Source: Rutidosis leptorrhynchoides
Taxonomy: Eukaryota > Streptophyta > Magnoliopsida > Asterales > Asteraceae
Reading direction: 5' to 3'
Length of the DNA stretch: 64,000 bases
NCBI RefSeq assembly: GCF_046630445.1
Contig: NC_092339.1
Span: 55,661,501-55,725,500, forward strand
The translations under genes and the position numbers were made by a program. The notes below the pieces were generated by a model. It was not told the origin of the DNA. It saw only the letters and a program-made list of their open reading frames with translations, and did not search any database. Position 1 is the first letter of the stretch. Each line of letters begins with the position of its first letter. Shown piece by piece: positions 42,328-52,257 of the stretch.

Positions 42328-43787
42328 ATGCACCGAGCAAGACGTTCACCACCTTTTGTACGTTCACCACCTGTAACTAGATCAAGACATTTAGCAAATA
42401 TTACCGCCGTTGATTTTTCGTTAGAATCGTCATCCAGTCGACCAAGTACTCCAGTTCAAATTTCGATAATCCATTTTTTGAACCCGACCTCACAATTGAG
42501 AATCCGGAGAATATTCAGGGACGATTCATAGATCCTGAACCATTAAATTTTCCTCTGGATCCACCAATCATTCAAACAGAGATTGTTGAGGAACGAACCA
42601 TTAAATCAGAATCCTCTAGTGATTCCGATTCAACAAATTCAATTATGGAGAATCTGGAACCTTTAAGTATGGAAGACCGAATGAGAGCTAAACGCACTGG
42701 CCAAGGTCACGCAATTACTCATCCTGACATTAATGCGCCAGATTATGAAATCAAAGGACAAATTCTACACATGGTGACTAATCAATGCCAATTTAGTGGT
42801 GCACCGAAGGAAGATCCAAATGAACATCTTCGTACCTTTAATAGGATCTGCACACTATTTAAAATCCGAGAAGTTGAGGATGAACAGATATATCTCATGT
42901 TATTTCCCTGGACTTTAAAGGGAGAAGCCAAAGATTGGTTGGAATCGTTACCTGAAGGGGCGATTGATACATGGGACGTTTTAGTTGAAAAATTTCTTAA
43001 ACAATTTTTTCTGGCATCTAAAGCCGTAAGACTTCAAGGAGAAATTGTTACGTTCACACAGAAACCGAATGAAACTCTATATGAGGCGTGGACAAGATTT
43101 GGAAAGTTATTAAGAGGATGTCCGCAACTTGGTTTAGACACCTGTCAAATAGTACAAATATTTTACCAAGGATGCGACATCACTACAAGGAAAGACATAG
43201 ATATAGCAGCTGGTGGTTCCATTATGAAGAAAACCGAAACTGATGCTTATAAAATTATTGATAACACTGCTTCCCACTCACATGAGTGGCACCAAGAAAA
43301 AGATATCGTTAGATCATCTTAAGCAGCTAGAGCCGATTCTAGCCATGACTTAGATTCCATTTCCGCAAAGATAGATGCTATCGAGAGACGAATGGAAAAG
43401 ATGACTAAAGATATTCACTCAATACGAATTAGTTGTGAGCAGTGTGGAGGACCACATTTCACAAAAGATTGTCTCAGTATTGAATTAACAATGGAACAAA
43501 GAGAGAATATTTCATACATAAACCAAAGGCCTGGAAATAATTATCAGAATAATTATCAACCGCCAAGACCGATTTACAATCAAAACCAGAACTATAACCG
43601 AAATATTCCATACAACAACCAACAAGGTCCTAGTAATCAACAAGTATCCAATAATACTTACAACCAGCAAAGACCTAATTTTCAAAACAAACCACCACAA
43701 CAAACCGATGATAAAAAGCCGAATTTAGAAGATATGATGACAAAGCTAGTTGAAACTCAAACGCAGTTTTTCACATCTCAAAAATAA
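42328..43787 (+). pseudogene. gag: Athila gag
   Basis: Starts at 42328 with the Athila-type N-terminus (TRSRHLANITAVDF), then changes frame near 42455. It is open from 42532 to TAA at 43320 and again from 43323 to TAA at 43785, all in one frame. The capsid core (IKGQILHMV, LFPWTLKGEAKDWL, KFLKQFF) lies at 42745-43150. A Cys/His cluster (CEQCGGPHFTKDC, 43437-43475) is the nucleocapsid knuckle. A QNYN/Gln-Asn-rich tail follows. Two stops plus one frameshift make it non-functional. Confidence 0.88.
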
Positions 43788-43841
43788 ACTAATGAACAAA
43801 ATGCTCAAGCATTTAGAAATCAACAAGCTTCTATTCAAAAC

Positions 43842-44597
43842 TTGGAACAAGAAGTAAGTAACCTAGCAAGGTTAATAGGTGAAAGAAAACCGGGAAGTCT
43901 ACCTAGTGATACAAATGCTAACCCCCGGAATGAAACAGCTAAAGCTATTACCACAAGAAGTGGTACAATACTTAAACCACCTGAAATACCTGTAACTTTT
44001 GATGAAGCTATTCCTACTCCACAAGAACCACAACCTGATCAAGATAAGGAAAAAGAACCGGTAGTTGAAAAGGTTAATGAAGATAACACAGTTAAGGATA
44101 AACCTTATGTTAAACCATACCAACCACCACTTCCTTACCCGAGTAAAATGAAGAAAGAGAAACTTGAAGCCGAACAATTCAAATTCTTGGATATGTTTAA
44201 ACAGATAAATGTAAATCTTCCTTTCATTGATGTAATTTCAGGAATGCCTAGATATACTAAATTCTTGAAAGATCTAATCTCAAATAGAAAGAAAATGGAA
44301 GAACTCTCGGCTGTTACTATGAATGCTAATTGTTCAGCAGTGCTGTTGAATAAGATACCAGAAAAATTATCTGATCCAGGAAGTTTCACAATTCCATGTT
44401 TTCTGGGTAGTCTTAGTTCAATAGAAGCATTAGCAGACTTAGGTGCTAGTATAAATTTAATGCCGTATTCACTATACGCTAAACTAGACCTTGGAGAATT
44501 GAAACCAACAAGAATAAGTATACAACTAGCCGATCGATCAATAAAATATCCTAGAGGGATAATGGAGAAGACAGATATCGATATAAATCATCGATAG
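43842..44597 (+). pseudogene. Athila gag-pol linker and truncated protease
   Basis: 251 residues in the gag frame. A charged Pro/Glu/Lys-rich linker is followed by YPSKMKKEKLEAEQFKFLDM and the aspartic-protease start. Active-site motif DLGAS is at residues 199-203, with INLMPYSLYAKL after it. The protease stops soon after the flap: the family's ILGRPFL motif is absent. A deletion with frame change joins it near 44590 to the linker before RT, which reads in another frame (IEEPPKLELKPLP) up to about 44803. Confidence 0.83.
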
Positions 44598-44813
44598 AAG
44601 AACCTCCGAAATTAGAGCTAAAGCCACTTCCAAACCATTTGGAATACGCTTATTTACATGGTGAATCTGAATTACCTGTAATAATATCGTCTTCTCTTAC
44701 TGAAAATGAGAAATCACAACTCATTTCGGTGTTGAAAGCTCATAAACCAGCCATTGCATGGAAGATTCATGATATTAAAGGAATAAGTCCTTCGTATTAC
44801 ACATAAAATCCTT

Positions 44814-47738
44814 ATGGAAGAAGGTCATAAAACGTATGTGCAACGCCAACGAAGACTAAATCCTAATATGCAAGATGTAGTTAAGAAAGAGATTATTAAA
44901 CTGCTAGATGCAGGTTTGATATATCCAATTTCTGATAGTCCATGGGTAAGCCCAGTTCAATGCGTGCCTAAGAAGGGTGGCATGATTATCATTACAAATG
45001 AAAAAAATGAGCTTATTCCTATTAGGACTGTAACAGGATGGCGTGTGTGTATTGATTATAGAAAATTAAATGACGCCACCAGAAAAGATCACTTTCCCTT
45101 ACCTTTCATTGATCAAATGTTGGAAAGATTAGCCGGAAATAGTTACTATTGTTTTCTAGATGGATTTTCCGGATATTTTCAAATTCCAATAGCACCCGAA
45201 GATCAAGAGAAAACCACGTTCACGTGCCCTTATGGTACTTTTGCTTACAAACACATGCCATTTGGACTTTGCAACGCCCCTGCAACCTTTCAAAGGTGCA
45301 TGATGGCGATTTTTCATGACATGATAGAAGAATGCATGGAAGTTTTCATGGATGACTTTTCAGTCTTCGGTGATACATTTGAATCATGTCTAGTTAATCT
45401 GGAACGAATGCTTATTAGATACGAACAATCAAATCTAGTACTTAATTGGGAGAAATGCCATTTCATGGTTAAAGAAGGCATCGTTCTTGGACATAAAATT
45501 TCAAAAGAAGGAATTGAAGTGGATAGAGCTAAAGTAGATGTAATTGCTAAACTTCCACATCCCACCAATGTTAGAGGAGTTAGGAGTTTTCTAGGGCATG
45601 CCGGTTTTTACCGACGTTTCATAAAAGATTTTTCTAAAATTGCCACTCCTATGAATAAGCTCCTAGAAAAGGATGCTCCATTCATCTTTTCAGATGAATG
45701 TATCAAATCTTTTAATATTCTTAAAGAGAAACTCACTAATGCGCCGATCATGATAACACCAAATTGGAATCTACCGTTTGAATTAATGTGCGATGCAAGT
45801 GATTTTGCAATGGGAGCCGTTTTAGGACAAAGGATTGAAAAACGATTTCAACCTATATATTATGCTAGTAAGACGTTACAAGGAGCACAAACGAATTACA
45901 CAACTACTGAAAAAGAACTCCTTGCTATTGTCTTTGCTTTTGACAAATTTCGTTCATATCTCGTTCTAGCAAAAACGGTGGTCTATACCGACCATTCTGC
46001 TCTTAGATACCTATTTTCGAAACAAGATGCTAAACCAAGATTAATCCGTTGGATCTTACTCTTACAAGAGTTTGATATTGAAATCCGAGATAAAAGAGGA
46101 GCAGAAAATCTCGCCGCTGATCATCTTTCTCGTCTTGAAAATCCCGAATTAGAAGTTCTAAATGAATCGGCCATACAACACAACTTTCCTGATGAATATC
46201 TATTGAAAATAGATTATAAAGAAATTCCATGGTTTGCAGACTATGCAAACTACTTAGTTTGTGGATTCCTTGAAAAAGGATTATCGTACCAAAAACGAAA
46301 GAAATTCTTCAGTGATATAAAACACTATTTTTGGGGAGATCCACATCTGTTTAAAAGTTGTCTCGATGGAATAATACGTCGATGTGTATTTGGAGATGAA
46401 GCTAGTAAAATTTTAAACCATTGTCACACAGGACCAACAGGAGGGCATTATGGGCCTCAACTAACAGCAAGAAAAGTTTATGATGCTGGATTCTATTGGC
46501 CTACAATTTACAAAGACGCACACCTTCTTTGCAAATCCTGTAATGCTTGTCAAAGGGTCGGAAAAATAAGTCAACGTGATGAAATGCCACAAAATGTCAT
46601 CCAAGTATGTGAAGTATTTGACATTTGGGGTATTGACTTTATGGGTCCATTTCCAAAATCTCATAATAATCTCTATATTCTCGTAGCCATTGATTATGTA
46701 TCTAAATGGACGAAAGCACAAGCTCTCCCAACTAACGATGCACGAGTTGTAGTCAACTTTTTAAAACGTCTTTTTGCAAGGTTTGGAACACCGAAAGCTT
46801 TAATAAGTGATCGGGGAACTCATTTCTGTAACAATCAACTTGAGAAAGTTCTTAAAAGATATGGAGTAACTCATAAAATCTCCACCGCATATCATCCACA
46901 AACAAGTGGACAAGTTGAAAATACCAACCGAGCTTTAAAACGTATTCTAGAAAAAACCATAGGATCAAATCCGAAGGAATGGTCCATTAAATTGGAGGAT
47001 GCACTCTGGGCTTTTAGAACAGCCTACAAAACTCCAATTGGAACCACACCTTTTAAACTCGTCTACAGAAAAGCATGTCATCTTCCAGTAGAAATTGAAC
47101 ACAAATCATTTTGGGCTTTGAAGACATGTAATCTTGATTTACATGAAGCTGGACGTCTACGATTAAGTCAACTAAACGAATTAGAAGAATTAAGACATGA
47201 AGCATACGAAAATTCGTTAATCTATAAAGAAAGAACGAAGAAATGGCATGATAAAAGAATCAGAAGTTCAAAAGAATTTAAAGAAGGAGACAGAGTTCTT
47301 CTTTTCAATTCACGATTCAAGCTATTTCCTGGAAAATTGAAATCAAGATGGTCTGGACCATTCATAGTCAAAAGAGTTTTCCCATACGGAACGATAGAAT
47401 TAATAAATTCAAATGGGATTGAATTTAAAGTTAATTGTCACAGAGTTAAACATTACATACATGGTCCGATGGAAGTTGACAATGAAGTTAATCATAATTT
47501 CACCACCAAAGAAAACCTTCAAAATGAAAACATAAATATGTTATCAACAACATATGAAAAATCAAAATTAGAATATAAGGAGGATTCAAATTTGAGTGAT
47601 GAAGAAGAATTCTTATACAAACCTCCCATTCCAAGAAACGAAGAAAAATGTGAACAAGAAATTCAAATAGAAGTGAAAGAACCAAGGAAAGAACACCCGA
47701 AAAAGGTTTACAAACCAACTCGACTTACTAAAGCATGA
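44814..47738 (+). CDS. pol: Athila reverse transcriptase-RNase H-integrase
   Basis: 974 residues without interruption. RT has motif [12 protein letters not shown] and catalytic MDD at residues 179-181. RNase H has [21 protein letters not shown] and [10 protein letters not shown]. Integrase has the HHCC zinc region ([21 protein letters not shown]) and triad D608, D666, E702 with 35 residues between the last two. A long charged tail (to about 974) replaces a chromodomain, as in non-chromovirus gypsy elements. It copies element RNA and inserts the cDNA. The first ATG is internal: upstream pol continues in another frame across a small deletion near 44804. All catalytic residues are present. Confidence 0.93.
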   Translation: MEEGHKTYVQRQRRLNPNMQDVVKKEIIKLLDAGLIYPISDSPWVSPVQCVPKKGGMIIITNEKNELIPIRTVTGWRVCIDYRKLNDATRKDHFPLPFIDQMLERLAGNSYYCFLDGFSGYFQIPIAPEDQEKTTFTCPYGTFAYKHMPFGLCNAPATFQRCMMAIFHDMIEECMEVFMDDFSVFGDTFESCLVNLERMLIRYEQSNLVLNWEKCHFMVKEGIVLGHKISKEGIEVDRAKVDVIAKLPHPTNVRGVRSFLGHAGFYRRFIKDFSKIATPMNKLLEKDAPFIFSDECIKSFNILKEKLTNAPIMITPNWNLPFELMCDASDFAMGAVLGQRIEKRFQPIYYASKTLQGAQTNYTTTEKELLAIVFAFDKFRSYLVLAKTVVYTDHSALRYLFSKQDAKPRLIRWILLLQEFDIEIRDKRGAENLAADHLSRLENPELEVLNESAIQHNFPDEYLLKIDYKEIPWFADYANYLVCGFLEKGLSYQKRKKFFSDIKHYFWGDPHLFKSCLDGIIRRCVFGDEASKILNHCHTGPTGGHYGPQLTARKVYDAGFYWPTIYKDAHLLCKSCNACQRVGKISQRDEMPQNVIQVCEVFDIWGIDFMGPFPKSHNNLYILVAIDYVSKWTKAQALPTNDARVVVNFLKRLFARFGTPKALISDRGTHFCNNQLEKVLKRYGVTHKISTAYHPQTSGQVENTNRALKRILEKTIGSNPKEWSIKLEDALWAFRTAYKTPIGTTPFKLVYRKACHLPVEIEHKSFWALKTCNLDLHEAGRLRLSQLNELEELRHEAYENSLIYKERTKKWHDKRIRSSKEFKEGDRVLLFNSRFKLFPGKLKSRWSGPFIVKRVFPYGTIELINSNGIEFKVNCHRVKHYIHGPMEVDNEVNHNFTTKENLQNENINMLSTTYEKSKLEYKEDSNLSDEEEFLYKPPIPRNEEKCEQEIQIEVKEPRKEHPKKVYKPTRLTKA

Positions 47739-47765
47739 GACCCGGGTGAATTTATCATTTCTTGC

Positions 47766-48485
47766 TTGCTTAATGATGGTGCTGTATATAATGGACTCGC
47801 AGATTTAGGAGCAAGTGCAAATATTATGCCTCTTTCCTTATACAAAAGATTAGGCATGGGTAAATTAAAACCAACCAAAATAGGTGTTCAATCATTTGAC
47901 CAAACCATTAAACACCCGGTTGGAATAGCAAATAATTTACTTGTTAACGTGGAAAGTTTGACCTTTGTTGCAAACTTCATAGTGATTAATATGGAGGAAA
48001 ACCTTGATATTCCTCTAATTCTAGGTCGCCCATTTTTAGCAACCACCGAGGCATTCATTGATGTAAGAGAAGGTAGAATGACACTTAGGGATGGTGATAC
48101 ATCGATCACCTTTGTGAACCGAAAGTTTAGATCTCCACAAACCAAAACTGTTAGACCAATAAAAACGCATAAGTGTGGGGAAGATGAAGAAACACTTAAT
48201 GATGATCCAATAACAAAGAATGCCGTTGATGATACGAAATTAGATGAACCCATTTTTAACAGTTCAACGAAGAAACTTTATAAACAGATTCACGATGCTA
48301 AGATTAAAGGAAACTTTAAGTTATATAACCGATTAATATCCAATTTATCGTCAAAAGAAAAGGCAATGTTAGTTGAATTTGTGAAAGTTACGGAGGAAAT
48401 CAACAAATGGATTGAAGTAAAAGTCAAAGATATACAAGTTGTTGATGATTCAATTGAAAATAATGTTAATCACAATTTCAAATAA
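47766..48485 (+). CDS. Second retropepsin-like domain downstream of integrase
   Basis: 239 residues in the pol frame, 27 bases after its stop. The reading frame is open from the pol stop, so homology starts slightly before the ATG. DLGAS is at residues 13-17, IMPLSLYKRLG follows, and ILGRPF is at 85-90: the complete aspartic-protease core that the upstream copy lacks. The C-terminal part (about 145-239) is charged and of unknown fold. Athila elements normally have the protease before RT, so this is a duplication or relocation. Whether it is made by readthrough of the TGA at 47736 is unknown. Confidence 0.78.
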   Translation: MLNDGAVYNGLADLGASANIMPLSLYKRLGMGKLKPTKIGVQSFDQTIKHPVGIANNLLVNVESLTFVANFIVINMEENLDIPLILGRPFLATTEAFIDVREGRMTLRDGDTSITFVNRKFRSPQTKTVRPIKTHKCGEDEETLNDDPITKNAVDDTKLDEPIFNSSTKKLYKQIHDAKIKGNFKLYNRLISNLSSKEKAMLVEFVKVTEEINKWIEVKVKDIQVVDDSIENNVNHNFK

Positions 48486-48641
48486 GTATAGGGGGTTTAT
48501 GTATTTCTATTAGAGTTAGATTTTCTGTTTTCGTGTAGTTCTCGAAAATAGAACTCGAATGGTCTTTCCCTAGCAGACCCTAAAGAACTAGTCTTCTCCC
48601 CCCATTCTGAATTTTTATTTTTATTTTTAGGTTTTTACGAA

Positions 48642-49058
48642 ATGAAGACTGCCTGTGAACTAAACCATGGTCTAATGCTACACGCTTTGATCACTAAACG
48701 TAATAATGACACACTTCCGAGTGAAATAGTATCAGTAATCAGAGAAAGATTGGACGGAGTAAGAAAAGAATCCAGATGCGAAGATAATAAGTTACAATTT
48801 GGTAAAGGAAAATCAAAATCTGCAGCGAAAAGAAGAGCACGACACCTAGAAAGATGTCACAAATGCGGAAAATGGTCACATGGAGGTAAATGTTCAAATA
48901 ATCAAACCTATTCAAATACCGAATTTGTTACTTTATGCAGAGACGGACCGTTCATATGTTTAGAAGAAAAAACACTAAATGCTCGAGGTTACGCCTATGT
49001 TGCCATGGAAAACCAATTAAACCGACTATCTTATGAATGGGATAGATCATATAACTAA
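48642..49058 (+). CDS. Small zinc-knuckle-like ORF after pol
   Basis: 138 residues, same frame as pol. A basic stretch (KGKSKSAAKRRARHLER) precedes CHKCGKWSHGGKC, a CX2CX4HX3C cluster close to a retroviral knuckle. No other domain recognised. A TTTTTATTTTTAG acceptor-like site lies at 48618-48630, just upstream, and a strong CAG|GTAAGT donor at 49074|49075, just downstream, so it may be an exon. Function unknown; RNA binding is a guess from the cluster and charge. Confidence 0.5.
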   Translation: MKTACELNHGLMLHALITKRNNDTLPSEIVSVIRERLDGVRKESRCEDNKLQFGKGKSKSAAKRRARHLERCHKCGKWSHGGKCSNNQTYSNTEFVTLCRDGPFICLEEKTLNARGYAYVAMENQLNRLSYEWDRSYN

Positions 49059-50232
49059 GAATACTATCTCACAGGTAAGTCTGTACAGTTTTTATTTTTA
49101 TTTTTATTTTTAACCTTTTGATAATAAACGCTAATTTATTCGCTATAAAGTATTAAATTGGTATTAAATAAAATTAGGTTTGGCGACTGAAATTAGTGAT
49201 ATCATACAAAAATTTATTACATCACTGCAAAATTTAACGTTTATTCTTAAGGTATAAATATCTTTAATCAATCAACCCAAAATATTTCAAAAATTCATCA
49301 TGAGTTAAATTAGGTCATAGAACCGAAATTACTTTACCGAAAAGAGGGGCGCATATTTTTGATAATATTTGATTGATTAAAGTGGGATAAAAGCCAAAAA
49401 GATTTTTAATTTTATTTTTACCATATTTTTAAAATTAATATATAAATCTTAAATTAATATTGTAAACTTTGTAAAAACAATATATTTAAAATTATAAATA
49501 TTTGAAAAATTAATATAAGTTTGGTGTGAATTTATAATATGAATTTTTAAATTAAGTTTGGTGTAAATTTTTAATTTTTAAAATATGAATTTTATTTTAT
49601 GCATTTTAAATTGTAAGTTTGGTGTGAATTTTTAATATTAATTTTGAATTTTATGTATTTTTATTTTAAGTTGTGTGAATTTAAAAACAAAAATTTACTT
49701 TATGTCGCTAAGTTAAAAATATGATTTTTAAAATTTGTCGTAAGTTGAAGACTAGGTCTTTGAACCAAAATTGCTTTACCCGAGGGAGGGACGAGAACTT
49801 TTATTATCATTATTTTTAATCTTATTGAATTAAAGTATGACAAAAACATTAAAAAACTAAAAAAATCTAAGCTTTTAAAACAATCGCTACAAAAAGACAA
49901 ATTTTAAAATTTTGTCGAAGGACGGACTAGGACATCGATCTGAAACGACCTCGTCCTAAAACAAAGGGAAACAAAATTTTAAAATTAATTACTTAATTGT
50001 TTCATAAGTTAAGATTTTATAAAAAAAAAAAAAATACAAACCCCGCGACTCGCGGAGTTTGAAGGGTAAAAACCCCGCGACTCGCGGAGGGACCGAATTA
50101 CAGAAAAAAATAAAGGAGCTGGAACAGCTCAGTCCACACAACACCCACAAAACAAACTGCGAAAAAAACCCGAAAAAACACTCCCAAATTCACAATTTTT
50201 GACCGTTAATCATCAAATCTTTTACTAAAATC
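49059..50232 (+). other. Athila region between pol block and env-position ORF
   Basis: Non-coding, very A/T-rich, with GAATTTTTAA/AAGTTTGGTGTGAA repeats at 49515-49680. It carries two exact CCGCGACTCGCGG palindromes at 50043-50055 and 50075-50087, spaced as in the leader. The minus-strand frame at 49700-49900 is not supported. Confidence 0.6.
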
Positions 50233-50274
50233 ATGTTAAGAAGGATGCTATCAAGGAATTACTCAAGAAAAACG
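50233..50274 (+). CDS. Candidate short first exon of env-position ORF
   Basis: ATG at 50233 opens 14 codons that end at an ACG|GTAAAT donor (50274|50275). The phase is compatible with the acceptor at 50909-50910. The product start would be short and basic. Purely predicted from splice-like sites. Confidence 0.4.
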
Positions 50275-50904
50275 GTAAATTTCTACACCTAAACACCATT
50301 TAATCCGAAAATTAGTGTTCTTGAGCAATTTTATACCCAATTTGATTTTGATGCTTTTTAGTGTAATTATGCTTAAATTGTTTATGTATTATGCTTGTAT
50401 AACCTAGATTGATGCTATTTAACATGATTAGAAGCCTTAAACTTCAAATTTTGAGTAATCTAGGGTTTGTGTTCTTGAGCAAATTTGGGGCTTTTTGATA
50501 TAAACAGGTTATGGCCGATTTTTGTCATGAATTGTTGCTAAATTAAGTAGTGTAACATGTTTAGGTAGTTAAATGATTCAAACTTTGAGCCTAAACATGA
50601 TTTTGAGAATTAAAGTGGACTTTTTCAAGTCTAAAATTCATGAACTTGATTTTTGAGAGATAATGCCATTTGAAACTTGTTTAATTGCTAGTAATGATTA
50701 TTTTGACATGTTATTTGAGTTGAATGCTTATGAACTTGGCGAACATTTTCGTATATGCTTATTTGAAAAAGTGTAGATTTGATGAAAATATGAAAATGAG
50801 CTTAAGTTTGATATAAATTGATCATGTCATTGTAATTATTTTGATTGATGATTTTGCTGACACTAATGCATATTTGGATGCACAAAAATTGTGTTTGATG
50901 TGTT

Positions 50905-52257
50905 TTGCAGACTGAAAGGGGTGAATCTTCATCCCAAGCTCGCAATGCTCCTGCTGAGAATGAGGAACAACAGGAGGTGGATAACTACTACAAACAAGAT
51001 ATACCTCATCCAGTCATGACATTTTCTGATATGCACTTGGAAGATTTGCACCCGAACCTGAGATTTGACAGACTTTGGATAGATTATCCTAAATACCAAA
51101 GGGGTTTGCATACTCTTCATTCTAAAGCTGTTGAAGTACCTAGGGTCATAGAATGGGGACCATTAGAAGCTGTAGAATTGGCCGGGCCAATTAGGGAATT
51201 ATTTGCACAGAGGTATGGTAATTCTACTTTTAACGATTGGGTACGGTTATTCAACATGCGTAGACCTGTATATAAAGTATGGTGTGAAGAATTGTTGTGT
51301 AGTATAGAATTAAATGATCGGGTAGCTAGTTTAACCGATCGATCTTTTATTAGATTTTTGTTAGGAGGTTCGATGCGCCACATGTCTTTACTAGACATGG
51401 CTCAGGCTTTACGTATATATACGCCTGAGGAGTTAGCATCTGCCGATTGTAGAGGGTTGATACTAAATGGTAGAAAGATAGATGGAAATTTTGATACACA
51501 TGGTGTATGGAGTCAAATGACTAGCCATCACCGATTTAAAGGGGGAAATTACTCTTATTTGGATATAGATAGAGCAGAGTTAAGAGTAATTCATAGGTTT
51601 TTAGCTAATTCGATTACACAAAGAGGTAAGAATAAGGAAAAGGTAAATGAACAGGATTTGTTTTACCATATGTGTATTCGAGACCCACAAAGCGCTGTAA
51701 GTATACCTTATTGTGTGGGTTATTATTTATCAGCTATGGTTAGGGGGATGAGACCGCATAGCATAATAGGATGTGGTATATTTATTACTTTGATTGCTGA
51801 ATATCTCGGTCTGGATATAAGTCGGGGGGGATTATTAGTCGAAGAACCAGAACCCCACGATACAATAGGTTTAAATGTATACCATGGTGCGAAGGTTTTG
51901 AAGAGGCGAAATAACGCCGCAGTACAATACCATGGTAGACATCCACAGGTTGAGAGAAACCAACAGCAAGGTAATGTAGGAGGGGGAAATGAGATGGCAG
52001 AAATGCAAAGGTTTATAGCTTCACAAGAGTATGAAAATGCTAGACATAGAGCATTTGAAGATTGGCAAGTTCATCAAAACCAAATCATAGCTTATTGCCA
52101 ACATATAGGTAGAAACTATATTCCTACTCCATCGCCCATATTCCCTCCCTGGTCTATAGAGATTCAACCACCATATCCTACGTATAACCCAGCCGAAGCA
52201 TTTTATAGCACCTATGGTTATGCATGGAACCCCTACTGGTATCAGTATCATCCCTAG
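50905..52257 (+). CDS. Athila env-position ORF (ATHILA ORF-1/plant transposon protein type)
   Basis: About 449 codons open to TAG at 52255. No ATG begins the frame; instead TGTTTTGCAG at 50901-50910 looks like a splice acceptor, so translation probably starts in an upstream exon. Residues about 50-330 show the layout of the ATHILA ORF-1-like family: RFDRLWIDYPKYQ, IRELFAQRYG, SIELNDR, the MSLLDMAQALRIY helix, and a C-terminal YCVGYYLSAMVRGMRPHSI segment. The tail is Gln/Tyr/Pro-rich. I see no signal peptide, no clear transmembrane anchor and no furin-type site, so an envelope function is not supported. Undamaged despite the broken gag. Confidence 0.75.
   Translation: MQTERGESSSQARNAPAENEEQQEVDNYYKQDIPHPVMTFSDMHLEDLHPNLRFDRLWIDYPKYQRGLHTLHSKAVEVPRVIEWGPLEAVELAGPIRELFAQRYGNSTFNDWVRLFNMRRPVYKVWCEELLCSIELNDRVASLTDRSFIRFLLGGSMRHMSLLDMAQALRIYTPEELASADCRGLILNGRKIDGNFDTHGVWSQMTSHHRFKGGNYSYLDIDRAELRVIHRFLANSITQRGKNKEKVNEQDLFYHMCIRDPQSAVSIPYCVGYYLSAMVRGMRPHSIIGCGIFITLIAEYLGLDISRGGLLVEEPEPHDTIGLNVYHGAKVLKRRNNAAVQYHGRHPQVERNQQQGNVGGGNEMAEMQRFIASQEYENARHRAFEDWQVHQNQIIAYCQHIGRNYIPTPSPIFPPWSIEIQPPYPTYNPAEAFYSTYGYAWNPYWYQYHP

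Noticed and set aside
50905-52257. Envelope glycoprotein
   Set aside because: No signal peptide, no clear membrane anchor, no cleavage site. It occupies the env position but resembles ATHILA ORF-1-type proteins.
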